DNA of 5,654 nucleotides from Intrasporangiaceae bacterium (lineage in GTDB: Bacteria; Actinomycetota; Actinomycetes; Actinomycetales; Dermatophilaceae): positions 1 to 5,654 of the forward strand of contig JAAYSB010000228.1 of the NCBI GenBank assembly GCA_012518475.1. The letters run 5' to 3'. The position numbers were made by a program, and so were the translations under genes. Shown one piece after another: positions 1 through 5,654 of this stretch (positions are counted from its first letter, which is position 1; every line of letters starts with the position of its first letter). The notes under the pieces are model-generated. The model was not told the origin of the DNA. It made no database searches and saw only the letters and a program-made list of their open reading frames with translations.

Positions 1-1
1 C

Positions 2-2176
2 GATCCCGCCGGTGTCGCACTCGTCGTTCTCGGCAGCGTCGGCCGGGGTGAGGCCGGACCGCACAGCGACGTCGACATCGTCCTCCTCCACGACTCCCGC
101 TCCCGGATGTCTGCGGACATCCAGCGCCTCGCCGACCGCCTGCTGTACCCCCTCTGGGACAGCGGCATCCGGGTCGACCACAGCGTCCGCACCCTCGCGC
201 AGTGCCGCGACGTCGCCTCCGGCGATCTCACCGCCGCCATCGGCCTGCTCGACCTCGCCCACGTCGCCGGTGACCCGGAAGTGAGCACGGCCGTGCGCTC
301 CTCGCTCCACCACGACTGGCGCAAGGCGGCGCGCACCCGCCTGCCGTCCCTGCTCGAGACGCTCACCGCCCGGCACACCCGCTACGACGACCTTGCCCAG
401 AGCATCGAGGCCGACCTCAAGGAGTCCCGCGGCGGTCTGCGGGACGTCACCGTCATCCGTGCCCTGGCGACCGCCTGGCTCGCCGACCAGCCGCACGGCC
501 TGCTCGACGACGCGACCGACCTGCTCCTCGACGCCCGAGACGCCGTCCAGGTGAGCACTGGCCGGTCCCGCTCACGACTCACCCGTGACCTCCAGGACGA
601 CGTCGCGCTCCTGCTCGGGATGGAGGACCGCGACGAGCTGCTCACCCGTGTCTCCGCAGCGGGCCGGACCATCGCCTACGGGCTCGAGGGCACCCTTCGC
701 CGGGCGGGTCAGGCGCAGCGGGCCCGGGGCCTGCGCGTCGGCCCCCGCCGCCCGCAGCTGACGCCCCTCGGCTACGGCTGCTTCGAGCACGACGGAGAGC
801 TCGTCCTCGGCCCCCGCGGCCTGGGCACTCACCCCACCGCCCCGCTCCAGTGCGCAGTCCTCGCCGCCCGGGCCGACCTGCCCATCGCTCCGAAGACCCT
901 GGCGACGATGGCCGAGGCCGGCGCCGACGGTATGGCGTGGTCACCCCAGGCGCGTGCCCTCTTCGCCGATCTCCTCTCCACCGGGCCGGGCCTGCTGGCC
1001 GTCTGGGAGGGGCTCGACCAGGTCGGCCTCATCCGCCAGTGGCTGCCGGAGTGGACCGGTGTGCGCAGCCGTCCCCAGCGCAGCCCCATCCACCGGCACA
1101 CCGTCGACCGGCACCTCCTCGAGACGGTCGTCGAGGCCGGGCGCCTCGTGCGTTCGGTGGCCCGCCCCGACCTGCTCCTGCTGGCCGCCATCCTCCACGA
1201 CATCGGCAAGGTTTCCGGCACGCAGGACCACAGCGTCACCGGTGCCGAGATCGCCGCGGCAGTGCTCGAGCGCATGGGCTACGACGAGCGGGAGAGACAC
1301 CTCGTCGTCACGTGCGTGCGTGAGCACCTCACCCTCATGGACATCGCCACCCGCCAGGACCCGGGCGACCCGCGCACCGTCGATGCCGCCGTGGCGGCCG
1401 TCGAGAATGATCACGAGCTGGCCGAGCTGCTCATCGCCCTGTCCGAGGCAGACGCCCGCTCAGCCGGACCGAGCTCGTGGTCCGGTCACCGGGCGACCCT
1501 TTTCGCAACCCTCGTCGACGGACTACGCCGCCGGCTCGGGCCGGCCGATCCGCGCGGTGGTGTCGCGACAGGAGAGGGGAGCGACGCATACCCCTCCGTC
1601 GATGACGAGACACGCGCTCAGGTGAGCGGCGGCGAGCCGGTGATCCGCGTGACGCCCGAGGCCACCGGGTTCCGGCTCGATGTCATCGAGTCCGACCGGA
1701 CCCGCTTGTTCGCCGACTGTGCGAGCGCGCTGGCCATGAGCGGACTGAGCGTCCGGGGCGCGGTGATCCGCACTGTCGACGACCTCGCTGTGAACTCGTG
1801 GACCGTCGAGTCGCCCGCCGGCGACCCCGACCTGGACCGAGTGCGTCGCTCGCTGCGCCGACTGGCCGACGGATCCTCACCGGTGCGTGCCGCTGCCCGA
1901 CGTGGGAGACGCGAGGGGCTCGAGCCGCTCGTCATCATGACGCCCCAGCCGACCCGCGGCGGACTGCTGCTCGATGTCCGGTGCACCGACCGGACCGGGC
2001 TCCTCGCCGACCTCGGATATGCCCTCTCGAGAACCGGGTTCGAGATCTGTGCGGCCGACGTGCACACCTATGCGGGCCAGGCTCGCGACCTCCTCCTCAT
2101 CCGTCCCGTCGCGCGCACCGCGACCTCGGCTGCTGTGGAGGCGATGCTCGACGCGGTCAGGGCCGCCTGCCGCTGA
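2..2176 (+). CDS. glnD: PII nucleotidyltransferase/nucleotidyl-removing enzyme GlnD, 5'-truncated by the window edge
   Basis: This cytosolic nitrogen sensor modifies and demodifies the PII protein (GlnB/GlnK) according to glutamine level. Enterobacterial GlnD uridylylates PII; studied actinobacterial ones adenylylate GlnK, so AMP transfer is the likelier reaction here. The frame is open from base 2 to TGA 2174-2176, giving 724 visible residues; roughly 50-100 N-terminal residues including the start are missing, judging by the usual ~760-890 aa. Seen in order: the nucleotidyltransferase signature LGSVGRGE..SDVD at visible residues 10-25, with catalytic Asp23 and Asp25; the GlnD signature LKESRGGLRD at 139-148; an HD hydrolase domain with HRHTVDRH from 364, HDIGK at 399-403, DHS at 409-411 and REH ending at His442; then two C-terminal ACT domains (about 547-610 and 640-720) that sense glutamine in this family. 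The signature has GS where many GlnD proteins have GG. The end of the second ACT domain is unusual. The first internal ATG (107) is not the real start, because it would remove the catalytic motif. Confidence 0.96.
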   Translation, partial: DPAGVALVVLGSVGRGEAGPHSDVDIVLLHDSRSRMSADIQRLADRLLYPLWDSGIRVDHSVRTLAQCRDVASGDLTAAIGLLDLAHVAGDPEVSTAVRSSLHHDWRKAARTRLPSLLETLTARHTRYDDLAQSIEADLKESRGGLRDVTVIRALATAWLADQPHGLLDDATDLLLDARDAVQVSTGRSRSRLTRDLQDDVALLLGMEDRDELLTRVSAAGRTIAYGLEGTLRRAGQAQRARGLRVGPRRPQLTPLGYGCFEHDGELVLGPRGLGTHPTAPLQCAVLAARADLPIAPKTLATMAEAGADGMAWSPQARALFADLLSTGPGLLAVWEGLDQVGLIRQWLPEWTGVRSRPQRSPIHRHTVDRHLLETVVEAGRLVRSVARPDLLLLAAILHDIGKVSGTQDHSVTGAEIAAAVLERMGYDERERHLVVTCVREHLTLMDIATRQDPGDPRTVDAAVAAVENDHELAELLIALSEADARSAGPSSWSGHRATLFATLVDGLRRRLGPADPRGGVATGEGSDAYPSVDDETRAQVSGGEPVIRVTPEATGFRLDVIESDRTRLFADCASALAMSGLSVRGAVIRTVDDLAVNSWTVESPAGDPDLDRVRRSLRRLADGSSPVRAAARRGRREGLEPLVIMTPQPTRGGLLLDVRCTDRTGLLADLGYALSRTGFEICAADVHTYAGQARDLLLIRPVARTATSAAVEAMLDAVRAACR

Positions 2177-2190
2177 CCGCCCGGGCACGT

Positions 2191-2214
2191 CCCCAGCATG
2201 ATGAATGCGAGGGG
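2191..2214 (+). terminator. Terminator-like imperfect hairpin between glnD and ffh
   Basis: CCCC (2191-2194) can pair with GGGG (2211-2214), and GCAT (2196-2199) with ATGC (2205-2208). The loop is five bases, and a small A versus GA internal loop separates the two stems. It begins 14 bases after the glnD stop and ends before the proposed ffh promoter, where a glnD terminator would be expected. No T-run follows, so it is not a classical intrinsic terminator. It could be a weak terminator, an RNA-stabilising 3' end, or chance in GC-rich DNA. Confidence 0.27.
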
Positions 2215-2230
2215 TATGCGGGGCAACAGT

Positions 2231-2243
2231 TAGCCTTGGGTGG
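2231..2243 (+). promoter_or_regulatory. Candidate -10 element for leaderless ffh transcription
   Basis: TAGCCT at 2231-2236 fits the actinobacterial -10 consensus TAnnnT. Exactly six bases separate it from the GTG at 2243, so the predicted transcript start is the first base of the ffh start codon. This hexamer position (-12 to -7) is typical of leaderless actinobacterial mRNAs. There is no Shine-Dalgarno at a usable distance: the nearest purine-rich run, GAGGGG (2209-2214), ends 28 bases before the start. I see no convincing -35 hexamer. The spacing and missing SD are seen in the sequence; leaderless transcription is inferred. Confidence 0.45.
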
Positions 2244-3868
2244 TGTTCAACAGCCTCTCCGACCGCCTGACAGCGACGTTCAAGAACCTGCGCGGCAAGG
2301 GCCGCCTGTCCGAGTCCGACGTCAACAAGACGATCCGCGACATCCGGATGGCCCTGCTCGACGCCGACGTCGCGCTGCCCGTCGTCAAGGACTTCACCGC
2401 CCGCGTGCGCGAGCGCGCCCTCGGCGCCGAGGTCTCCCAGGCGCTCAACCCGGCCCAGCAGGTCATCAAGATCGTCAACGAGGAGCTCACCGGCATCCTC
2501 GGCGGGTCGACCCGCACGATCCGGTTCGCCAAGACGGGCCCCACGGTCATCATGCTCGCGGGTCTGCAGGGTGCCGGAAAGACCACGCTCGCCGGCAAGC
2601 TGGCGTACTGGCTCAAGGACCAGGGCCACACCCCGATCCTCGTCGCCGCGGACCTCCAGCGTCCCAATGCCGTCACCCAGCTCGAGGTCGTCGGTCAGCG
2701 CGCCGGGGTCCCGGTCTTCGCGCCCGAGCGCGGCAACATCGGTGGCCACGACGCCGTCGGGCCGACGGGGGAGGGCACCAAGTCCTTCGGCGACCCGGTG
2801 GCCGTGGCGCGTGCCGGTGTGCGCGAGGCCGAGCACAAGCAGCACGACGTCGTCATCGTCGACACCGCCGGCCGGCTCGCCGTCGACGCCAACCTCATGC
2901 AGCAGGCCGCCGACATCCGCGAGGCGGTCGACCCGGACGAGGTCCTGTTCGTCATCGACGCGATGATCGGTCAGGCCGCCGTCGAGACGGCCGAGGCCTT
3001 CCTCGAGGGCGTCGACTTCACCGGTGTCGTCCTGTCCAAGCTCGACGGTGACGCCCGCGGTGGTGCGGCGCTGTCGGTCGCCGGGGTCACCGGCCGGCCG
3101 ATCATGTTCGCGAGCACCGGTGAGGGCGTCAAGGACTTCGAGACCTTCCACCCCGACCGGATGGCCTCGCGCATCCTCGACATGGGTGACATCCTCACCC
3201 TCATCGAGCAGGCCGAGCGCGCCTTCGACAAGGCGCAGGCCGACGAGATGTCGCGCAAGTTCCTCGCTGCCGAGGACTTCACCTTCGACGACTTCCTCGA
3301 GCAGATGGCCGCGGTCAAGAAGATGGGCTCGCTGAAGTCGATGCTCAAGATGATGCCGGGCATGGGCCAGATGGCAGCCCAGATCGACAGCTTCGACGAG
3401 CGCGAGTTCGACCGGGTCGAGGCGATGGTCCGCTCGATGACCCCGTTCGAGCGCAACCACCCCAAGCAGATCAACGGCTCGCGCCGCGCCCGCATCGCCA
3501 AGGGCTCCGGGGTCACGGTCTCCGAGGTCAACTCCCTCCTCGAGCGCTTCGGTGAGGCCCAGAAGATGATGAAGTCCCTCGCCAAGGGCGGCGGAATCCC
3601 CGGCATGCCGGGCATGCCCGGTCTCGGCGGCGGTGGCGGCAAGCGCGCCAAGGGACGCCAGCAGGCCCAGCAGCAGCGCGGCAGAAAGTCCAAGTCGGGC
3701 AACCCGGCCAAGCGCGCCGCCGAGGAGCAGGCGGCTCGCCAGAAGGCTGCCGGCGCCATCGGCGCCGCGTTCGGCGCCGGCGCCGACCCGGCCGACATCA
3801 GCAAGAATCTCGCCAACCTCGACCCGAACGACCTGCCCAAGGGCTTCGACAAGTTCTTCAAGGGCTGA
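2243..3868 (+). CDS. ffh: Signal recognition particle protein Ffh (SRP54 GTPase)
   Basis: Ffh binds 4.5S RNA and the signal sequences of nascent chains, and hands ribosomes to FtsY at the membrane through paired GTP hydrolysis. The protein is 541 aa. The N domain has ALLDADV (37-43). The G domain has the P-loop GLQGAGKTT (107-115), DLQR (137-140), DTAGR (207-211), SKLDGD (265-270) and the ARGGAALS stretch after it. The M domain (from about 320) is methionine-rich, with the finger-loop segment ending in MMPGM and the RNA-binding RIAKGSG motif (417-423). Two features are unusual: about 15-18 extra residues before GDPV (about 165-182), and a Gly-Met-Pro/Lys-Arg-Gln tail of about 90 residues after the M domain ending in LPKGFDKFFKG. 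GTG 2243 is chosen because actinobacterial Ffh starts MF.SLSDRL; GTG 2240 would add one residue. C-ending codons dominate, as expected for a well-expressed gene. It heads a tight three-gene run. Confidence 0.97.
   Translation: MFNSLSDRLTATFKNLRGKGRLSESDVNKTIRDIRMALLDADVALPVVKDFTARVRERALGAEVSQALNPAQQVIKIVNEELTGILGGSTRTIRFAKTGPTVIMLAGLQGAGKTTLAGKLAYWLKDQGHTPILVAADLQRPNAVTQLEVVGQRAGVPVFAPERGNIGGHDAVGPTGEGTKSFGDPVAVARAGVREAEHKQHDVVIVDTAGRLAVDANLMQQAADIREAVDPDEVLFVIDAMIGQAAVETAEAFLEGVDFTGVVLSKLDGDARGGAALSVAGVTGRPIMFASTGEGVKDFETFHPDRMASRILDMGDILTLIEQAERAFDKAQADEMSRKFLAAEDFTFDDFLEQMAAVKKMGSLKSMLKMMPGMGQMAAQIDSFDEREFDRVEAMVRSMTPFERNHPKQINGSRRARIAKGSGVTVSEVNSLLERFGEAQKMMKSLAKGGGIPGMPGMPGLGGGGGKRAKGRQQAQQQRGRKSKSGNPAKRAAEEQAARQKAAGAIGAAFGAGADPADISKNLANLDPNDLPKGFDKFFKG
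3599..3621. repeat. Two overlapping 14-bp palindromes coding a Gly-Met-Pro repeat in ffh
   Basis: Bases 3599-3612 (CCCGGCATGCCGGG) and 3608-3621 (CCGGGCATGCCCGG) are each perfect palindromes, and they share five bases. They arise from tandem Gly-Met-Pro codons (PGMPGMPG) in the linker after the Ffh M domain, followed by a run of glycine codons. The protein repeat is typical of actinobacterial Ffh tails, so the DNA symmetry is probably a by-product. RNA hairpins or slippage-driven length changes are possible. Confidence 0.6.
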
Positions 3869-3879
3869 ACCCCTTGGTG
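3859..3879 (+). promoter_or_regulatory. SD-containing hairpin at the ffh/hydrolase junction
   Basis: CAAGGG (3859-3864) pairs perfectly with CCCTTG (3871-3876). The six-base loop (3865-3870) holds the ffh TGA stop. The left arm contains the only SD-like sequence (AAGGG) for the hydrolase, 12 bases before GTG 3877, and the right arm abuts that GTG. When folded the hairpin would hide the SD; a ribosome finishing ffh would open it. This geometry suits translational coupling. The pairing is seen in the sequence; the function is inferred. Confidence 0.4.
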
Positions 3880-4668
3880 CTCTTCGCTCTGGCGACCGGC
3901 AAGGCCGGGCCGCGCGTCGCATACCTCCACGGGCTGTTCGGCCAGGGGCGGAACTGGATGCAGATCGCCAAGGCGGTCAGCGGACCGGATGGGACGGACA
4001 CCCGGGCGCTGCTCCTCGACCTGCCGAACCATGGGCGGTCGTCGTGGACCGAGGAGTTCTCGTTCCACCAGTACGCCGAGCAGGTGATCGAGACGCTCGA
4101 CACGGGCGCACCGGGGGAGTCCTGGACGCTCGTCGGGCACTCGCTCGGTGGCAAGACCGCGATGGTCGCCGCGCTCGAGCGGCCCGACATCATCGAGCGG
4201 CTCTGCGTGGTCGACATCGCCCCGAAGAACTACGGAAGCCTGCACCGCTTCTCCGGCTACGTCGAGGAGATGCAGCGGCTGCCGCTCGACGAGATCTCCA
4301 CCCGCGCCGACGCCGAGGAGAAGTTCGAGGAGTCCGACCCCGGGGTCAAGGCCTTCCTCCTGCAGAACCTTCGTCGGGACGGGCAGAGCTGGCGGTGGCA
4401 GGCGAACATCCAGCAGGTCGCCGACGACATCGCCGGCGAGGCGCGGATGGGCGACTGGCCGGTCGGGCCGGGGGACTACACGCCCTATCCGAATCCCGTG
4501 CTGTGGATCACCGGCGGGGAGTCCGAGTACGTCACCGACGAGGACGGTGAGCCGATGCGCGAACTGTTCCCGCTGGCCCGGCAGGTGACGGTCAAGGGGG
4601 CGGGCCACTGGGTCCACACCGAGTCTCCTGACATCGTCGTCGCCGCTCTGCGGAGGTTCATCCTCTAG
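3877..4668 (+). CDS. Alpha/beta-hydrolase fold esterase-like protein, YbfF/ABHD11 type
   Basis: Probably a soluble carboxyl- or thioester hydrolase; the natural substrate is unknown. The protein is 263 aa, near the family's usual ~255. Seen: the oxyanion segment LHGLFGQGRNW (17-27), DLPNHGRSSW (48-57), the nucleophile elbow GHSLGGK with Ser89, VVDIAP with Asp113, GGESEYV with Ser216, and the C-terminal GAGHWVH with His244. These match in order the E. coli YbfF esterase, whose active site is described as Ser-Asp-Ser-His, so a working active site is expected. There is no signal peptide or membrane segment. GTG 3877 lies eight bases after the ffh stop. In-frame TTG 3874 would add one residue and sits nine bases from the AAGGG, so the exact start is uncertain. 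It probably shares the ffh transcript and is coupled to it. A cofactor-free haloperoxidase or other fold member is possible, but the LHGLFG and GHSLGGK pair favours YbfF. The family call is firm; the reaction is not. Confidence 0.9.
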   Translation: MLFALATGKAGPRVAYLHGLFGQGRNWMQIAKAVSGPDGTDTRALLLDLPNHGRSSWTEEFSFHQYAEQVIETLDTGAPGESWTLVGHSLGGKTAMVAALERPDIIERLCVVDIAPKNYGSLHRFSGYVEEMQRLPLDEISTRADAEEKFEESDPGVKAFLLQNLRRDGQSWRWQANIQQVADDIAGEARMGDWPVGPGDYTPYPNPVLWITGGESEYVTDEDGEPMRELFPLARQVTVKGAGHWVHTESPDIVVAALRRFIL

Positions 4669-4681
4669 GTTCGGAGGTATG
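4651..4681 (+). promoter_or_regulatory. Duplicated GGAGG with alternative pairing at the hydrolase/amidohydrolase junction
   Basis: CGGAGGT occurs twice, at 4651-4657 (end of the hydrolase gene) and 4672-4678 (just before ATG 4679). Between them CCTC (4662-4665) can pair with GAGG of the first copy (4653-4656, five-base loop) or GAGG of the second (4674-4677, eight-base loop), but not both. The second copy is the only SD for the amidohydrolase, yet just one base separates it from the ATG, which is unusually close. TAGGTT (4666-4671), overlapping the hydrolase stop, also fits a TAnnnT -10 seven bases before the ATG. The four-base stems are weak, so any switch is speculative. Confidence 0.3.
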
Positions 4682-5654
4682 GCCGACGTCGTCCTCCATC
4701 TCCGTGGTCCGATCATCGCCGGCCCCGATGACATCCGCGCCCAGGCGTGGGTCGTCGACGGGGTCATCACATATGCCCCGCCCGAGGGGGCGCGTGACAT
4801 CCGCTCGATCGACGGGTGGGTGCTGCCGGGCTATGTCGACGCGCACTGCCACGTCGGCCTCGGCCCGCAGGGCGCCGTCTCCGAGGAGGAGGCCGAGGCG
4901 CAGGCGAGCACCGACAGGGACAACGGCACCCTGCTCCTGCGCGACGCCGGGTCCGCGGCCGACACCCGCTGGATCGACGAGCGGGACGATCTGCCGAAGA
5001 TCATCCGCGCCGGGCGGCACATCGCCCGCACCCGCCGCTACATACGGGGGTATGCGCACGAGGTCGAGCCGGACCAGCTCGTCGCGCGGGTCCGCGCCGA
5101 GGCCAGGGCAGGTGACGGGTGGGTCAAGCTCGTCGACGACTGGATCGACCGGGATCGCGCAGACTTGGCGCCGTGCTGGCCGCGCGACGTTCTCACCGAG
5201 GCGATCGCCGCCGCCCACGAGGAGGGCGCCCGGGTCACCGCGCACTGCTTCGGGCAGGAGTCCCTGTATGACTTCGCTGCCGCCGGCACGGACTGCATCG
5301 AGCACGCCACCGGCCTCGAGCCTGAGACGGTCGCCGCGTTCGCCGAGCAGTCGATCGCCATCGTGCCGACCCTCATCAACATCGAGACCTTCCCGGACAT
5401 CGCAGCCTCGGCGGGGGAGAAGTTCCCGCGGTATCGGGAGCGGATGATCGACCTGTTCGAGCGGCGCTACGACACGATCCGCTCCGCCCACGAGGCCGGC
5501 GTCCCGATCTATCTCGGAACCGACGCCGGCGGTCACATCGCCCACGGGATGGTCCCGGCCGAGGCGCTCGAGCTCGAGAAGGCAGGGATGTCCCCGGTCG
5601 AGGTGCTCGGGGCCGCCACGTGGGGTGCGCGCGAGTGGCTCGGCCGTCCGGTCC
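4679..5654 (+). CDS. Amidohydrolase-superfamily metal-dependent hydrolase, 3'-truncated by the window edge
   Basis: The frame runs from ATG 4679 through the last base with no stop, giving 325 visible residues. Relatives of about 370-400 aa suggest 40-75 are missing. Seen: a small N-terminal beta segment (MADVVLHLRG) leading to VLPGYVDAHCHVG with the metal-binding HxH at His56 and His58; WVKL with Lys150, a likely carbamylated metal bridge; TAHCFG with His189; IEHATG with His209; and LGTDAGG with Asp282. These are the five classic ligands plus lysine, in family order, so an active mono- or binuclear enzyme is expected. The TAHCFG, IEH and GTDAGG spacing resembles imidazolonepropionase/prolidase-like members of the Amidohydro_1 family, but the substrate cannot be read from sequence. 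A gene of this type lies next to ffh in mycobacteria (Rv2915c, from memory). It starts ten bases after the hydrolase stop, probably in the same operon. Six of its eight tyrosine codons are TAT, against three of sixteen in the hydrolase and visible glnD. Confidence 0.9.
   Translation, partial: MADVVLHLRGPIIAGPDDIRAQAWVVDGVITYAPPEGARDIRSIDGWVLPGYVDAHCHVGLGPQGAVSEEEAEAQASTDRDNGTLLLRDAGSAADTRWIDERDDLPKIIRAGRHIARTRRYIRGYAHEVEPDQLVARVRAEARAGDGWVKLVDDWIDRDRADLAPCWPRDVLTEAIAAAHEEGARVTAHCFGQESLYDFAAAGTDCIEHATGLEPETVAAFAEQSIAIVPTLINIETFPDIAASAGEKFPRYRERMIDLFERRYDTIRSAHEAGVPIYLGTDAGGHIAHGMVPAEALELEKAGMSPVEVLGAATWGAREWLGRPV

Noticed and set aside
2198..2233. 11-codon mini-ORF (ATG ATG ... TAG) before ffh, a possible leader peptide
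   Set aside because: It has no SD, overlaps the hairpin and the -10 candidate, and shows no run of regulatory codons. It would not be transcribed if ffh is leaderless.
2177..2242. Small RNA, tRNA or riboswitch in the glnD-ffh gap
   Set aside because: Sixty-six bases is too short for a tRNA or known riboswitch, and the only structure seen is the imperfect hairpin at 2191-2214.
1798..3051. Sense-strand open frame (417 codons) overlapping the end of glnD and most of ffh
   Set aside because: Out-of-frame Arg/Pro/Ala-rich product covering two well-supported genes.
3752..3784. Four GGCGCC palindromes within 33 bases in the ffh tail
   Set aside because: They follow from Gly-Ala codons (AGAIGAAFGAGA) in GC-rich DNA; the spacing is irregular and GGCGCC occurs elsewhere in the window.
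1877..3922. Very long antisense open frame (681 codons) opposite ffh
   Set aside because: Shadow of high GC at third codon positions. The translation is Gly/Leu/Val/Arg-rich low complexity with no motif, and the sense strand carries unmistakable Ffh.
2971..4800. Antisense open frame (609 codons) spanning the ffh end, the hydrolase and the amidohydrolase start
   Set aside because: It crosses three gene boundaries, has no recognisable domain, and overlaps genes with intact catalytic motifs.
4658..5545. Antisense open frame (295 codons) opposite the amidohydrolase
   Set aside because: The sense frame holds all amidohydrolase metal ligands in order; the antisense product is Asp/Val/Gly-rich filler.
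1..5654. Defence island, prophage, insertion sequence or CRISPR
   Set aside because: No transposase, integrase, phage or Cas-like protein, no terminal inverted repeats and no spaced direct repeats. All four reading frames are core or common metabolic genes.

Overview
The window looks like core chromosome from a high-GC actinobacterium. G+C is visibly high, third codon positions are mostly C or G, GTG starts occur, and the gene content is housekeeping. Protein style and gene order suggest a micrococcalean lineage such as Intrasporangiaceae/Dermatophilaceae, but that placement is inferred from remembered family sequences, not from a search. All four genes lie on the + strand and fill nearly the whole window. 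The only gap longer than 10 bases is 66 bases (2177-2242). No stretch over 300 bases lacks a gene.

Layout: (1) 2-2176, the 3' part of glnD, the PII nucleotidyltransferase and nitrogen sensor, cut by the left edge. (2) 2177-2242, a gap with a terminator-like imperfect hairpin, then a TAnnnT -10 candidate spaced so that transcription would begin at the ffh start codon. (3) 2243-3868, complete ffh, the SRP GTPase, with an extra segment in its G domain and a long basic C-terminal tail. (4) 3877-4668, an alpha/beta hydrolase of the YbfF/ABHD11 type, eight bases after ffh. (5) 4679-5654, an amidohydrolase-superfamily metal enzyme, ten bases after the hydrolase and cut by the right edge.

How they fit together: glnD belongs to nitrogen control and probably ends an amt-glnB/K-glnD unit whose first genes are outside the window. 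The ffh-hydrolase-amidohydrolase trio looks like one co-transcribed unit, perhaps translationally coupled through small structures at its junctions. From memory, Mycobacterium tuberculosis has a similar order: glnD (Rv2918c), ffh (Rv2916c), then an amidohydrolase-like gene (Rv2915c). The hydrolase would then be an addition between ffh and the amidohydrolase.

I saw no mobile element, CRISPR array, tRNA, rRNA, phage gene or defence system. I do not think the window holds an undescribed multi-gene system. The points worth checking are start-site signals, junction structures and lineage-specific parts of known proteins.
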